From: Rhizobium albus
GTDB lineage: Bacteria > Pseudomonadota > Alphaproteobacteria > Rhizobiales > Rhizobiaceae
NCBI GenBank assembly: GCA_030160035.1
Contig: BSNO01000001.1
Coordinates: 1,302,001 to 1,366,000 of the forward strand
Direction of reading: 5' to 3'
Length of the DNA stretch: 64,000 nucleotides
Positions 38,625 to 48,261 of the stretch are shown one piece after another (position 1 is the stretch's first letter; each line of letters starts with the position of its first letter). The position numbers were made by a program, and so were the translations under genes. The notes beneath the pieces are model-generated. The model was not told the DNA's origin. It saw only the letters and a list, made by a program, of their open reading frames with translations, and made no database searches.

Positions 38625-39932
38625 TCAATGCACCAGCACCGACTTGCCCGGCTCACCCGCGACGTAAACCTCGCGGATCGTACGGTCGTCGCCCATGGTC
38701 TGCATCAGGAACAGCTCTTCCGAAAGCGTGGTCACGCGTTCCATCTTCAGTGCCATAGCAGGTGTCGCTTGGGCGTCGAGCACCACGACATCCGCTTCCG
38801 AGCCTTCGTCCAGTGTGCCGATCCGGTCGGTGAGGCCGAGCGCGTCGGCATTGCCGCGTGTCATGCGCCAGGCGCTCTCGAGAGGCGGCATGCGGTTTCC
38901 GGCGAGTTGCTGCACCTTATAGGCCTCATCCATCGTGCGCAGCATCGAATAGCTCGTTCCGCCGCCGATGTCGGTGGCAAAGGCGGCGCGCAGGCCTGCC
39001 TTCTCGATGCGGCGAAGGTCGAAGAGGCCGCTGCCGAGGAAGAGGTTCGAGGTCGGGCACGAAACCGGTACTGCTTCGGCTTCCGTCAGCGCGCCCAGTT
39101 CGCGATCGCTCAGGTGGATGGCGTGGCCGAGCAGCGTGCGGGGCCCGAGCAGGCCGTATCGGGCGTAGATGTCGGTATAGTCCTTGGCGCTCGGATAGAG
39201 CTCGCAGGCGAATTCGATTTCTGCCTTGTTTTCAGAGAGATGCGTCTGGATGTGAAGATCCGGATTCCGCCTCGCCAGCGCGCCCGCCATCTCCATCTGC
39301 TCCGGCGAGGAGGTGATCGCAAAGCGCGGCGTGATGGCAACGAGGTTGCGGCCCCTGCCGTGCCAGCGGTCGATCACATGCTGCGTGTCTTCATAGGAGG
39401 ACTGCGGCGTATCGGTCAGCGCGTCCGGCGCGTTGCGGTCCATCATCACCTTGCCGGCGATCATGCGCAGGTTTCTGCGGCTCGCTTCGGCAAAGAAATT
39501 GTCGGCGCTCGAGCGGTGCACCGAGCAATAGGCGACCGCCGTCGTCGTGCCATGGCGTATGAGTTCGTCGAAGAACCGCCCGGCAATCCGCGCCGAGTGG
39601 ATCTCGTCGTCGAAACGCTGTTCCTCGATGAAGGTGTATGTGTTCAGCCATTCCAGCAGCGAGCCGGCATAGGAGCCCACGACCTGCATCTGCGGGTAAT
39701 GGATGTGCGGATCGATGAAGCCCGGCATGATGAGGTGCGGCCTATGATCGACGATGACCACGTCATCCGGCGCCTTCGCCTTGACCGACTGAAAAGATCC
39801 GAAAGCCTTGATGCGGCCGTCCTGCATCAGCAGGCCGCCATCGTCCTCGTAGCGGTAGCTTGCGTGGTCGTCGGCGGCTTCAGGCTTGCGGGTGAAGGAC
39901 AGCAGCCGCCCGCGCAACAGCCGCGCGGTCAA
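38625..39932 (-). CDS. guaD: Guanine deaminase
   Basis: The 435-residue amidohydrolase has the zinc motif PGFIDPHIHYPQMQVVGSYAGSLLEWLNTYTF and HGTTTAVAYCSVH. HIQTHLSENKAEI, GHAIHLSDRELG and FATDIGGGTSYSMLRTMDEAYK complete the pattern specific for GuaD. It deaminates guanine to xanthine. The stop of puuD overlaps the start (TTGA), so the start is a TTG at 39932; the frame runs open far upstream but only antisense-like. It is the second gene of puuD-guaD. Confidence 0.93.
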   Translation of the reverse strand: MTARLLRGRLLSFTRKPEAADDHASYRYEDDGGLLMQDGRIKAFGSFQSVKAKAPDDVVIVDHRPHLIMPGFIDPHIHYPQMQVVGSYAGSLLEWLNTYTFIEEQRFDDEIHSARIAGRFFDELIRHGTTTAVAYCSVHRSSADNFFAEASRRNLRMIAGKVMMDRNAPDALTDTPQSSYEDTQHVIDRWHGRGRNLVAITPRFAITSSPEQMEMAGALARRNPDLHIQTHLSENKAEIEFACELYPSAKDYTDIYARYGLLGPRTLLGHAIHLSDRELGALTEAEAVPVSCPTSNLFLGSGLFDLRRIEKAGLRAAFATDIGGGTSYSMLRTMDEAYKVQQLAGNRMPPLESAWRMTRGNADALGLTDRIGTLDEGSEADVVVLDAQATPAMALKMERVTTLSEELFLMQTMGDDRTIREVYVAGEPGKSVLVH

Positions 39933-41173
39933 CGGTCCGCTCCATAGGCAGCGCTTTCGTACCAGGCGTTGATGAGCGCGCGTTCGGATTCCGTCATCGC
40001 CGTCAAATTGCCGGGCGGCATGGCGTGGCTGCGGCCGGACTGCAGGTAGATCTCGCGGGCGTGCGCCGCGATCTCCGCGTCCGTTTCGAGCAGCACGCCC
40101 TTGGGAGCGCGGTGAATGCCCTCCCAGACGGGCTCGGCCGCATGGCACATGGAGCAGCGTCCCTGGACGGTGTCGCGCGCCTCGTTGAAATGCACGTCTG
40201 CCGCGAATGCCGCGAAGGCCGGGGCCACCGCACCGGCAGCTTCGGCACCGTCTTCGGTGGTCTGGCGGGGGACGGTGGAAAGCCACATGATGACGATGAA
40301 GATCACCAGCGTCACGATCCACGTCCAGGTCGGTGACCCCTTGCGGGCATGCTTGGTGTTGAACCAGTGCCGGATCGTCACGCCCATCAGGAAGACGAGC
40401 GAGGCGATCACCCAGTTGTAGGCCGTGCCGAAGGCCAGCGGATAATGGTTCGACAGCATGAGAAAAATGACGGGCAGCGTCAGGTAATTGTTGTGCAGCG
40501 AGCGCTGCTTGGCCTGAAGCCCCAGCCGCGGATCGGGAGCCCGGCCGGCCTTGAGGTCGGCCACCACGATCTTCTGGTTGGGAATGATGATCAGGAACAC
40601 GTTGGCCGACATGATCGTCGCGGTGAACGCGCCGAGATGCAGGAACGCCGCGCGCCCCGTGAAGAGCTGCGTGTAACCCCAAGCCATGACGACGAGCACG
40701 CCGTAAAGCACGATCATCAGGCCGGTCGTGTGCTTGCCGATCGGCGACTTGCAGAGCTGGTCGTAGAGCACCCAGCCGAGGCCGAGCGAGGCGAGCGAGA
40801 TCAGGATCGCGACGGGCGCCGAGACGTCAAGGACATTGCGGTCGATCAGATAGAGATCGGCACCGGCATAATAGACGATGGCGAGCATCGCGAAGCCCGA
40901 AAGCCATGTCGCGTAGCTTTCCCATTTGAACCAGGTCAAATGCTCGGGCATGGCCGCCGGCGCGACCATGTATTTCTGGATATGGTAGAAACCGCCGCCA
41001 TGCACCTGCCACTCTTCGCCGCTCGCGCCCACCGGCATGCCCGGCCGCTTGGTGAGCCCGAGATCGAGCGCGATGAAATAGAAGGAGGAGCCGATCCAAG
41101 CTATGGCCGTGATCACGTGCAGCCAGCGCACGGCAAAAGACAGCCATTCCCAGGCGATGGCATATTCATACAT
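39929..41173 (-). CDS. puuD: Membrane-bound urate oxidase PuuD with cytochrome c domain
   Basis: The 414-residue protein has an N-terminal block of about nine membrane helices starting MYEYAIAWEWLSFAVRWLHVITAIAWIGSSFYFIALD. It has a periplasmic C-terminal cytochrome c domain with CSMCH (340-344) and a candidate haem ligand Met in AMPPGN (about 385). PuuD couples urate hydroxylation to the respiratory chain instead of making hydrogen peroxide as soluble uricase does. It lies downstream of a LysR gene and overlaps guaD. Confidence 0.95.
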   Translation of the reverse strand: MYEYAIAWEWLSFAVRWLHVITAIAWIGSSFYFIALDLGLTKRPGMPVGASGEEWQVHGGGFYHIQKYMVAPAAMPEHLTWFKWESYATWLSGFAMLAIVYYAGADLYLIDRNVLDVSAPVAILISLASLGLGWVLYDQLCKSPIGKHTTGLMIVLYGVLVVMAWGYTQLFTGRAAFLHLGAFTATIMSANVFLIIIPNQKIVVADLKAGRAPDPRLGLQAKQRSLHNNYLTLPVIFLMLSNHYPLAFGTAYNWVIASLVFLMGVTIRHWFNTKHARKGSPTWTWIVTLVIFIVIMWLSTVPRQTTEDGAEAAGAVAPAFAAFAADVHFNEARDTVQGRCSMCHAAEPVWEGIHRAPKGVLLETDAEIAAHAREIYLQSGRSHAMPPGNLTAMTESERALINAWYESAAYGADR

Positions 41174-41247
41174 GGTGCGATCCCATTGATGCGACCCCGA
41201 TCCTTAGCGTGAGACGCTCGGCTCGGGAAAGACCTTTGTGCACTGCA

Positions 41248-42141
41248 TCAACCGCCTTCGACACCTGCCTGCGACAGAATCCAATTGCGAAAGGCACGGA
41301 TCTGCGGCGCGTTGCGGCGGCTTTCCGCGTAGACCAGCCAATGTGTGGCCGTGTCATCGGTGCAGATGATGTCGAAAGGCTGGATCAATTGGCCGAGCGC
41401 CAGTTCGCTTGGATAAAAGTCCGGCGTCAGAATGCCGACGCCGATGCCCGCGAGCGCCATGCCGGCTTCCAACGCCTGTGCGCTCATCCGGTGGTCCGGC
41501 CGGCCCTTCAGAGCATCCGGGTCGAGACCTGCTGCATGTAGCCAGAGCGGCCACCAATGGTCGCGTGGCGCCAAAATCGGCAGCTTGAGGATATCGGCCG
41601 GCTCCCTCACGCCGCCGATCGTCTCGGCGAGCGCTGGGCTCAGCATCGGCGTGAAGCGGATGTCCATCAGTCTGTGGCGCGCCAGGCCCGGCCAGGGACC
41701 GGTCCCGACCCGGATTGCGACGTCGACCTCTTCGCGGTCGAAATCGACATAGTTCGGGGCGGTGACCAGCCTGACGGCGATCTCCGGATGGGCGAGCTGA
41801 AAGGAACCGAGCCGCGTTACCAGCCAGCGCGCCGCGAATGTCTCTAGCGTGTTGATGACGAGCGTGCGGGATGTGTCATCGCTCAAGCCAGCGACGGCCT
41901 CTCGCATGGTGGCGAAGGCTTCCCGAATCTTCGGCGCCAGCCGCCCGCCTGCATCGCTCAGCGCGATCTGGCGTGGTTTGCGCAGAAAGAGCGGCGTGCC
42001 GACGCGATCCTCCAGGAGCTTGATTTGGTAGCTGACGGCCGATTGCGTCATGCCGAGTTCGTCGGCAGCGCGGGTGAAGCTCATATGCCGGCTGACCGCC
42101 TCGAAGGCGCGCAGTGCGTTGAGCGGCGGCAACGGGTCCAT
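41248..42141 (-). CDS. LysR-type regulator (GcvA-like)
   Basis: The 297-residue protein starts MDPLPPLNALRAFEAVSRHMSFTRAADELGMTQSAVSYQIKLLE, the helix-turn-helix of the GcvA subgroup. The substrate-binding domain follows (residues about 95-290). It lies 74 bases before puuD and reads in the same direction, so it may be co-transcribed with puuD-guaD and respond to a purine or related compound. That target is inferred from position only. Confidence 0.9.
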   Translation of the reverse strand: MDPLPPLNALRAFEAVSRHMSFTRAADELGMTQSAVSYQIKLLEDRVGTPLFLRKPRQIALSDAGGRLAPKIREAFATMREAVAGLSDDTSRTLVINTLETFAARWLVTRLGSFQLAHPEIAVRLVTAPNYVDFDREEVDVAIRVGTGPWPGLARHRLMDIRFTPMLSPALAETIGGVREPADILKLPILAPRDHWWPLWLHAAGLDPDALKGRPDHRMSAQALEAGMALAGIGVGILTPDFYPSELALGQLIQPFDIICTDDTATHWLVYAESRRNAPQIRAFRNWILSQAGVEGG

Positions 42142-42262
42142 GCATAAGGCTTCTTAATGGGCGCTGGCGATCTTCCGATTGGATCGCCGGCTCGCTTCCA
42201 GCCTATCTTTACGGCACGTCATCGACAACCAGCAAGACAAAGACGAGGCCGGAGATTTGGTC

Positions 42263-42460
42263 ATGGAACGGGTGGACATCGTCCGCGCGCCGCTTTTCGC
42301 GCGCCTTTTTATACGCATCAGCCGGGAGCTGTCTGCGCATCTTCAGCGCCGGCCACGGATCAGTCGGATTGATCCGAAATCGCTGCCCGAAGATCGTCTT
42401 CGGGATTTGGGACTGATGCAAGGCCGGCGGCGGCGCGGCGATCCAGATCTATTTTCTTGA
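42263..42460 (+). CDS. Small protein, DUF1127-like C-terminal pattern
   Basis: The 65-residue product from ATG 42263 (GGAG 9 bases upstream) reads MERVDIVRAPLFARLFIRIS and then LSAHLQRRPRISRIDPKSLPEDRLRDLGLMQGRRRR. The motif PKSLPEDRLRDLGL resembles the DUF1127 'LSD-ELADIGL' pattern but I am not certain of membership. It is divergent from the LysR gene and its last 12 bases overlap the 3' end of xdhC on the other strand. Confidence 0.6.
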   Translation: MERVDIVRAPLFARLFIRISRELSAHLQRRPRISRIDPKSLPEDRLRDLGLMQGRRRRGDPDLFS

Positions 42461-43252
42461 AACGAGCACGGCAACGAGTTCTGCGGCGACGAGTGCGGCA
42501 ATGATCTCGGGTCGCTTGTCCGATAGCTTGGCGCCAATCGGGCAGGTGAGCGCTTCCAAGCGCAGTGGATTGCCGCCGTCGCGGCGGAATGCGCTCTCGA
42601 ATGTTGCGCGCTTCGTATCCGAGCCGATCATGCCGACATAGGCGGCATCGCCGCGCTCCAGCGCTGACTTGGTGACGAGGAAGTCGAGCGCGTGCTCATG
42701 GGTGAAGACGACGAAGGCCGAGCCGGCGGGCGCGGAAGCGACGACCTCTTCCGGCAGCGGCGTCAGTCTGGTCTCAATGGCTTCGGGAAGATCGATGAGC
42801 GTCTCGCCCCGAGTCTCGACGATGATCGTGCGGAACGGCAGCAAGCTGAGCGCATGCGCCAGCGCCCGACCGACATGACCGGCGCCGAAAAGATAGACGT
42901 GTGGCCGCGCGGCGAGGTCGGCTGCGACGCGTTCGTGAACTTCCGAGTCTTCGGAATCGGTTAGCGCCCGGAATTCGAGCGACACATGACCCCCGCAGCA
43001 TTGCCCGATCGCCGGGCCGAGCGGCACGTCGAGCCGCATCTCCGCCTGCTTACCGGCAATGATCGCCCTTGCATGCGCGATTGCTGCGAATTCGAGCTGC
43101 CCGCCGCCGATCGTATTGAGAATGCCGCGTTCCCCGACCAGCATCCAGGCGCCGGCCTCGCGCGGCGCGGAACCTCTCGCTTCGATGATCGTCACGAGAA
43201 CGGCAGCCCCCTCGGCTTCGATGAAGCCTTGGGCTGTTTCCGGCGTGATCAT
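42449..43252 (-). CDS. xdhC: Xanthine dehydrogenase maturation protein XdhC
   Basis: The 267-residue protein contains ARGSAPREAGAWMLV, GGGQLEFAAIAHA, the IGQCCGGHVSLE cysteine motif and a C-terminal Rossmann half YLFGAGHVGRALAHAL, the XdhC pattern. XdhC binds molybdenum cofactor and inserts it, after sulfuration, into XdhB. It starts in an ATGA overlap with xdhB and is the last gene of the xdhABC group. Confidence 0.95.
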   Translation of the reverse strand: MITPETAQGFIEAEGAAVLVTIIEARGSAPREAGAWMLVGERGILNTIGGGQLEFAAIAHARAIIAGKQAEMRLDVPLGPAIGQCCGGHVSLEFRALTDSEDSEVHERVAADLAARPHVYLFGAGHVGRALAHALSLLPFRTIIVETRGETLIDLPEAIETRLTPLPEEVVASAPAGSAFVVFTHEHALDFLVTKSALERGDAAYVGMIGSDTKRATFESAFRRDGGNPLRLEALTCPIGAKLSDKRPEIIAALVAAELVAVLVSRK

Positions 43253-45603
43253 GCCGCGCCGGCTGCCTTCAGGCGTTCGATCGCCATCAGCACGCGTTCC
43301 GGCGTTGCCGGAGCGTCGAGCCTCGGGCAGATTCGGTAGTCGGCCGTGCTGGCTACAGCCATCGACAACGCCTCGAGCACCGAAACGGCAAGCATGAAGG
43401 GCGGTTCGCCGACGGCCTTCGAGCGGCGGATGGCGCGCTCGGCATTTTCCGACCATTCGGCAAGGCGCGTGTTGAAGATCAGAGGACGGTCGGAAGCGAG
43501 CGGGATCTTGTAGGTGGAGGGTGCGTGGGTGCGCAGGCGCCCCTTGCTATCCCACCAGAGCTCTTCCGTCGTCAGCCAACCCATGCCCTGGATGAAGCCA
43601 CCCTCGACCTGGCCGAGATCGATCGCCGGATTGAGCGACTTGCCGACGTCGTGAAGGATGTCGGTGCGCTCCACCTGGTATTCGCCCGTCAGCGTATCGA
43701 TCGACACTTCCGAACAGGCTGCACCATAGGCGTAGTAATAGAACGGCCGGCCCGTGCCCTTGTCGCGGTCCCAATGGATCTTCGGGGTCTTGTAGAAGCC
43801 TGCCGCGGACAACTGCACGCGGGCGACATAGGCCTGCTTGACCAGTTCGGCGAACGACATGGGATGCCCGCCGACATCGACGCGGTTGGCCGAGAAGACA
43901 ATCGATTCGGCTGGCACATCGTAGAAATCGGCAGCAAAGGCGATCAGCCGGTCCTTGATGGTGCGCGCGGCCACCTGCGCCGCCATGCCGTTCAGATCGG
44001 TGCCGGAGGAGGCGGCCGTCGCCGACGTGTTTGGCACCTTGCCGGTGGTCGTCGCCGTGATTTTCACCCGATCGAGATCGATCTGGAATTCTTCCGCCAC
44101 GATCTGCGCGACCTTGGTGAAGAGGCCCTGGCCCATCTCCGTGCCGCCATGGTTCAGGTGCACCGAGCCGTCCGTATAGACATGAACCAGCGCGCCGGCC
44201 TGGTTGAAATGCGTGGCGGTGAACGAGATGCCGAACTTCACCGGCGTCAGTGCGATGCCGCGCTTGATGATGCGGCTTTCGCGGTTGAAGGCGATGATGT
44301 CGGCTCGGCGAGCTTGATAGTCGCTCGAAGCCTCCAATTCGTCCACCACGCGGTGGATGACGTTGTCTTCCACGGTCTGGTGGTAGGGCGTCACGTTCCG
44401 GTCATCGGTGCCGTAGAAGTTTGCGCGGCGCACCTCGAGCGGGTCCTTGGCGAGCGCATAGGCGATTTCCTCGATCACGCGCTCGCACGCTACCACGCCC
44501 TGCGGGCCGCCAAAGCCGCGAAAGGCGGTGTTGGAGACCGTGTTGGTGAAGAGCGGTGCCGAGACGGCTTTCACCGCCGGGTAGTAATAGGCGTTGTCGC
44601 AGTGAAACAGAGCGCGGTCCGTTACCGGCCCGGAAAGGTCGGAGGAATAGCCGCAGCGCGCCGCATAGGTGTAATCGATGCCCTGGATGCGGCCATCTGC
44701 GTCGAAGCCCACATCGTAATCGACGAGGAAATCGTGGCGCTTACCGGTTGCGACCATGTCGTCGTCGCGATCGGGCCTGACCTTCACGGCACGGCCGAAC
44801 CGCTTGGCTGCAACGGCCGCGACGGCCGCGAAGATGTTGCCCTGCGTTTCCTTGCCGCCGAAGCCACCGCCAATGCGGCGCACTTCGACCGTCACGGCGT
44901 TGGAAGGCACGCCGAGCACATGGGCGACCATGTGCTGCACTTCGCTCGGATGCTGGGTGGAGGAGAACACCTGGACGTCGCCATCCTCGCCCGGAATGGC
45001 CATGGCGATCTGTCCTTCCAGATAGAAGTGATCCTGACCGCCGATCCGCATCGTGCCGTCGAGCCGATGCGGCGCGCTTTCGAGCGCTTGAGCAGCGTCG
45101 CCGCGTGCAAGCGTCAGCGGCGGCGTGACGAGGCGCGGATCGTCGGCAGTGTCGAGAATGTCGATAACGGGTGGCCGCTCTTCGTAAGTGATCTCTGCCT
45201 TCAGACATGCACGGCGTGCCGCGTCCCGCGTTTCGGCGATCACCGCGAAGATCGGCTGGCCGTGGAAGAGCACTTCCGTTTCGGCAAAGACTGGCTCGTC
45301 ATGCCGGCCGGTGGGGCTGATGTCGTTCTCGCCTGGGATATCGACGGCCGTCAGCACGCCGACGACGCCGGGTGCTGCCCGCACAGCGTGGAGATCGACG
45401 GACAGGATCGCTCCATTGGCGACGGTGGAAAGGCCAAGGCATCCATGGAGCGTGCCGATCGGCTCGACCATGTCGTCGATATAAACCGCTTCGCCGGTGA
45501 CATGCTTGTGCGCGGAATCGTGGCGCTGCGACACATGGGCGCCGCCGCGGATGGTGGCGTCCGCCTCGAAGGCTTCGCTGCGAATGGGCTTCATCTCGTT
45601 CAT
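43249..45603 (-). CDS. xdhB: Xanthine dehydrogenase molybdopterin-binding subunit
   Basis: The 784-residue large subunit has the Moco landmarks QDHFYLEGQIAMAIPGEDG, RRIGGGFGGKETQGN, FRGFGGPQGV, the HLNHGGTEMGQGLFTKVAQI loop and the C-terminal KAVGEPPFMLAVSVLEAL whose Glu is the catalytic base. With XdhA it oxidises hypoxanthine to xanthine to urate. The ATG at 45603 follows GGAGG 9 bases upstream and lies 4 bases after xdhA. Confidence 0.97.
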   Translation of the reverse strand: MNEMKPIRSEAFEADATIRGGAHVSQRHDSAHKHVTGEAVYIDDMVEPIGTLHGCLGLSTVANGAILSVDLHAVRAAPGVVGVLTAVDIPGENDISPTGRHDEPVFAETEVLFHGQPIFAVIAETRDAARRACLKAEITYEERPPVIDILDTADDPRLVTPPLTLARGDAAQALESAPHRLDGTMRIGGQDHFYLEGQIAMAIPGEDGDVQVFSSTQHPSEVQHMVAHVLGVPSNAVTVEVRRIGGGFGGKETQGNIFAAVAAVAAKRFGRAVKVRPDRDDDMVATGKRHDFLVDYDVGFDADGRIQGIDYTYAARCGYSSDLSGPVTDRALFHCDNAYYYPAVKAVSAPLFTNTVSNTAFRGFGGPQGVVACERVIEEIAYALAKDPLEVRRANFYGTDDRNVTPYHQTVEDNVIHRVVDELEASSDYQARRADIIAFNRESRIIKRGIALTPVKFGISFTATHFNQAGALVHVYTDGSVHLNHGGTEMGQGLFTKVAQIVAEEFQIDLDRVKITATTTGKVPNTSATAASSGTDLNGMAAQVAARTIKDRLIAFAADFYDVPAESIVFSANRVDVGGHPMSFAELVKQAYVARVQLSAAGFYKTPKIHWDRDKGTGRPFYYYAYGAACSEVSIDTLTGEYQVERTDILHDVGKSLNPAIDLGQVEGGFIQGMGWLTTEELWWDSKGRLRTHAPSTYKIPLASDRPLIFNTRLAEWSENAERAIRRSKAVGEPPFMLAVSVLEALSMAVASTADYRICPRLDAPATPERVLMAIERLKAAGAA

Positions 45604-45607
45604 CGGA

Positions 45608-47086
45608 TCACGCCTCCACCGCCGCAAAGCGCTTCAGGCTCGCCGTTTCGCCTTGTTGCTCGAGAAAGCACCGGCGCAGCAGGTTCTTCGCGGTCATCAT
45701 CCTGTAGTCACTGGAGGCGCGCCAGTCGCTCAAGGGCTGATAATCGCTTTCGAAAGCGGGCAGGGCGGCTTCGATCGTCTCGATGCTCCAGTCCCGGCCG
45801 ACGAGCGCCGCCTCTACGTGCCGGGCGCGCTTCGGTGTCGCCGCCATGCCGCCGAAGGCGATGCGCGCATCGGTGATGCGACCGGCCTCGATCATCAGCT
45901 TGAAGGCGCCGGCGAGTGCCGAGATGTCCTCGTCGCGGCGCTTGGAGATCTTGTAGACGGCGAAAATCTCGTTGTTGCGAAGTTTCGGAATGTCGATCCG
46001 TTCGACGAACTCGCCGGGCTGCCGGTCCTGGTTGCCGTAGTCGATGAAGAACTCTTCGAGCGGCACCGTGCGGTGCGTCCCGGCATTGTTCAAAGTGACG
46101 GTGGCGCCGAGCGCGATCAGCGGCGGTGGCGTATCGCCGATCGGCGAGCCATTTGCGATATTGCCGCCGATCGTGCCCATGTTGCGCACCTGATCGCCGC
46201 CGATCCGGTCGAAATAAGCGCGCATCGCCGGATATGTCTCTGACAGAACAGCGCTGGCATCGGTGTAGCTGACCGTCGCACCGATCCGGATGCCGCCATC
46301 CGTTTCCTCGATGGCATCCAGTCCTTCGACCTGCTTGACGAAGATCAGCGGCCCGATGGGGCGCATTTGCTTGGTGACCCAAAGGCCGACGTCGGTGGAG
46401 CCGGCCACGATCGTCGCTTTCGGGTTTGCGGCAAAGCTTTGCGCCAGGGCATCGATGCTTGCGGGCAGAATCAGTCTATCCGCGCCATCGCCCATGTCGA
46501 CCGTCTCGCCTGTTTGCCATTCGGCCAGTTGAGAGCGCACTTCATCGCGTTCGGCCTGCAGGGGATCTGCCGTCTTCTGGGAAATCTCGGCCATGGCCTC
46601 GGCAGCGCGGATAATTGGTTCATAGCCGGTGCAGCGGCAGAGATTGCCCTGCAGCGCCTTTTCGATCGTCGGCCGGCTGGGATGTGCATCGCGCATCCAG
46701 AGCGCATAGAGCGCCATCACGATGCCGGGCGTGCAGAAGCCGCACTGCGATCCGTGATGGTCGACCATCGCCTGCTGCACGGGATGCAACGTGCCGTCCT
46801 TGCCCTTCAGATGCTCAATGGTCACGACATGGCAACCGTCGAGCGAAGCGACGAAGCGGATGCAGGAGGTCACGGTTTCGTAGACCAGGACGCCATCGCG
46901 GTTCAGACGGCCGACAAGTACCGTGCACGCCCCGCAATCGCCTTCCGCACAACCTTCCTTGGTGCCGGTGAGCCGCCGTTCGAGCCGCAGGAAGTCGAGC
47001 AGCGTCTCGGTCGGACGAAGCGTGTTCAACGTCACAGTCCGGTCATTCAGGCGGAAGCGGATATGGGTGCGGGTGCTCAGGGTCAT
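45608..47086 (-). CDS. xdhA: Xanthine dehydrogenase iron-sulfur/FAD subunit
   Basis: The 492-residue subunit has two [2Fe-2S] clusters: plant type GTKEGCAEGDCGACTV near residue 45, then CGFCTPGIVMAL and GNLCRCTGYEPI at about 110-160. An FAD domain follows (TIVAGSTDVGLWVTKQMRP; IGGNIANGSPIGDTPPPLIALGA). It passes electrons from the XdhB Moco site to NAD+. The next gene upstream is the patatin gene, 74 bases away on the same strand. Confidence 0.97.
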   Translation of the reverse strand: MTLSTRTHIRFRLNDRTVTLNTLRPTETLLDFLRLERRLTGTKEGCAEGDCGACTVLVGRLNRDGVLVYETVTSCIRFVASLDGCHVVTIEHLKGKDGTLHPVQQAMVDHHGSQCGFCTPGIVMALYALWMRDAHPSRPTIEKALQGNLCRCTGYEPIIRAAEAMAEISQKTADPLQAERDEVRSQLAEWQTGETVDMGDGADRLILPASIDALAQSFAANPKATIVAGSTDVGLWVTKQMRPIGPLIFVKQVEGLDAIEETDGGIRIGATVSYTDASAVLSETYPAMRAYFDRIGGDQVRNMGTIGGNIANGSPIGDTPPPLIALGATVTLNNAGTHRTVPLEEFFIDYGNQDRQPGEFVERIDIPKLRNNEIFAVYKISKRRDEDISALAGAFKLMIEAGRITDARIAFGGMAATPKRARHVEAALVGRDWSIETIEAALPAFESDYQPLSDWRASSDYRMMTAKNLLRRCFLEQQGETASLKRFAAVEA

Positions 47087-47160
47087 GGGTCCAGGAATCT
47101 TTGCGAAGCCTTCAGACTAGCCTAGCCGCCCACGATGCGAAAGCGATTCCGCTTTTCCCC

Positions 47161-48261
47161 CTAGACACCGGATCCGGCTAGATATTCGTTCTTCAGGTCG
47201 ACCGTTGCCCGTTCGCCCAGATCGTCGAAATGGCGATCGAGCCACTCCATCGCATAGAGACGTCCTCGATCGCGCAGATCCTGCAGGAAGCCCCAACCGA
47301 GCTCGAATTTCGATGCCACGTCGAGGTCTTCGAGCGCATCGTCGGATCGGATCGAGTGCACCAGGATCTTCTTCAGTCGGTCCTTGTACTCATCCTTCAG
47401 CCAATCCTCGTCGATCAGCCGTGCCACGAAGTCGATGGCGCGGAATTCGCGCACGAGCGAGGCGTTGAAGGACACCTCGTTGATGCGGTTCATGATGTCG
47501 GGGGCAGACATCGGCACGTCGTCGCGCACCATGGGATTGATGTGGACGACCACCACGTCACGGCTCGTGCATTTGTAGAAGAACGGGAACAGCGCCGGGT
47601 TGCCGGTGTAGCCGCCATCCCAGTAGTGCTCGCCATCGATCTCGACAGCCTTGTAGATGAAGGGCAGGCACGCCGAGGCCATCACGGCATCGAGCGTCAC
47701 GTCCTCATTGGTGAAGACCTTCACCTTGCCGGTGCGAACATTCGTGGCGGAAATGAAGAGCTTCGTCGACTTGCACGCGTGCAGCTTCTCGAAGTCGACG
47801 GAGCGAGCGACGAGATCACGCAGCGGATTGAGGTTCAGCGGGTTCCACTCATAGGGCGAGAACATCCGCGTCAGATTGTCGAAGGTGTTGAAGGTGAGGG
47901 ACGAGTTCATCGAATACGGACCGAGAAGCTTCTCCCATGGCAGTTGCTTCACCGGCGAAAAGACCTCGCCGGCGAGACTCATGTCGCGCCAGAACCGCTC
48001 GAGTGCTTCGCGTGCTCCGTCGCGGCCGCCCTCCATGTTGCCATAGGCGTAGATGGCAGCGTTCATCGCGCCGGCAGATGTGCCGGAAATGCCCTCGATC
48101 TCGATCCGCCCGTCCTCGAGCAGCCCGTCAAGCACGCCCCAGGTGAAGGCGCCGTGCGCGCCGCCGCCCTGCAAGGCGAGGTTGACGGTCTTGGTGGCGG
48201 ATCTCTTCGATCGAGGTGCCGACGGCTTGTCCTCGGCGGCGGGCGCTTGCTCTTCCAGCAT
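47161..48261 (-). CDS. Patatin-like phospholipase family protein
   Basis: The 366-residue protein has the oxyanion-hole motif ALQGGGAHGAFTWGVL, the catalytic serine GTSAGAMNAA and the Asp of YWDGGYTGNPAL, the serine-aspartate dyad of patatins. The C-terminal region after about residue 250 resembles DUF3734, an extension often found next to polyhydroxybutyrate genes. It starts with a one-base overlap (TGATG) after bdhA, so a role in polyhydroxybutyrate or lipid turnover is plausible but not shown. Confidence 0.9.
   Translation of the reverse strand: MLEEQAPAAEDKPSAPRSKRSATKTVNLALQGGGAHGAFTWGVLDGLLEDGRIEIEGISGTSAGAMNAAIYAYGNMEGGRDGAREALERFWRDMSLAGEVFSPVKQLPWEKLLGPYSMNSSLTFNTFDNLTRMFSPYEWNPLNLNPLRDLVARSVDFEKLHACKSTKLFISATNVRTGKVKVFTNEDVTLDAVMASACLPFIYKAVEIDGEHYWDGGYTGNPALFPFFYKCTSRDVVVVHINPMVRDDVPMSAPDIMNRINEVSFNASLVREFRAIDFVARLIDEDWLKDEYKDRLKKILVHSIRSDDALEDLDVASKFELGWGFLQDLRDRGRLYAMEWLDRHFDDLGERATVDLKNEYLAGSGV

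Noticed and set aside
43525-45876. 783-residue plus-strand ORF opposite xdhB
   Set aside because: Antisense shadow; all recognised motifs are on the minus strand.
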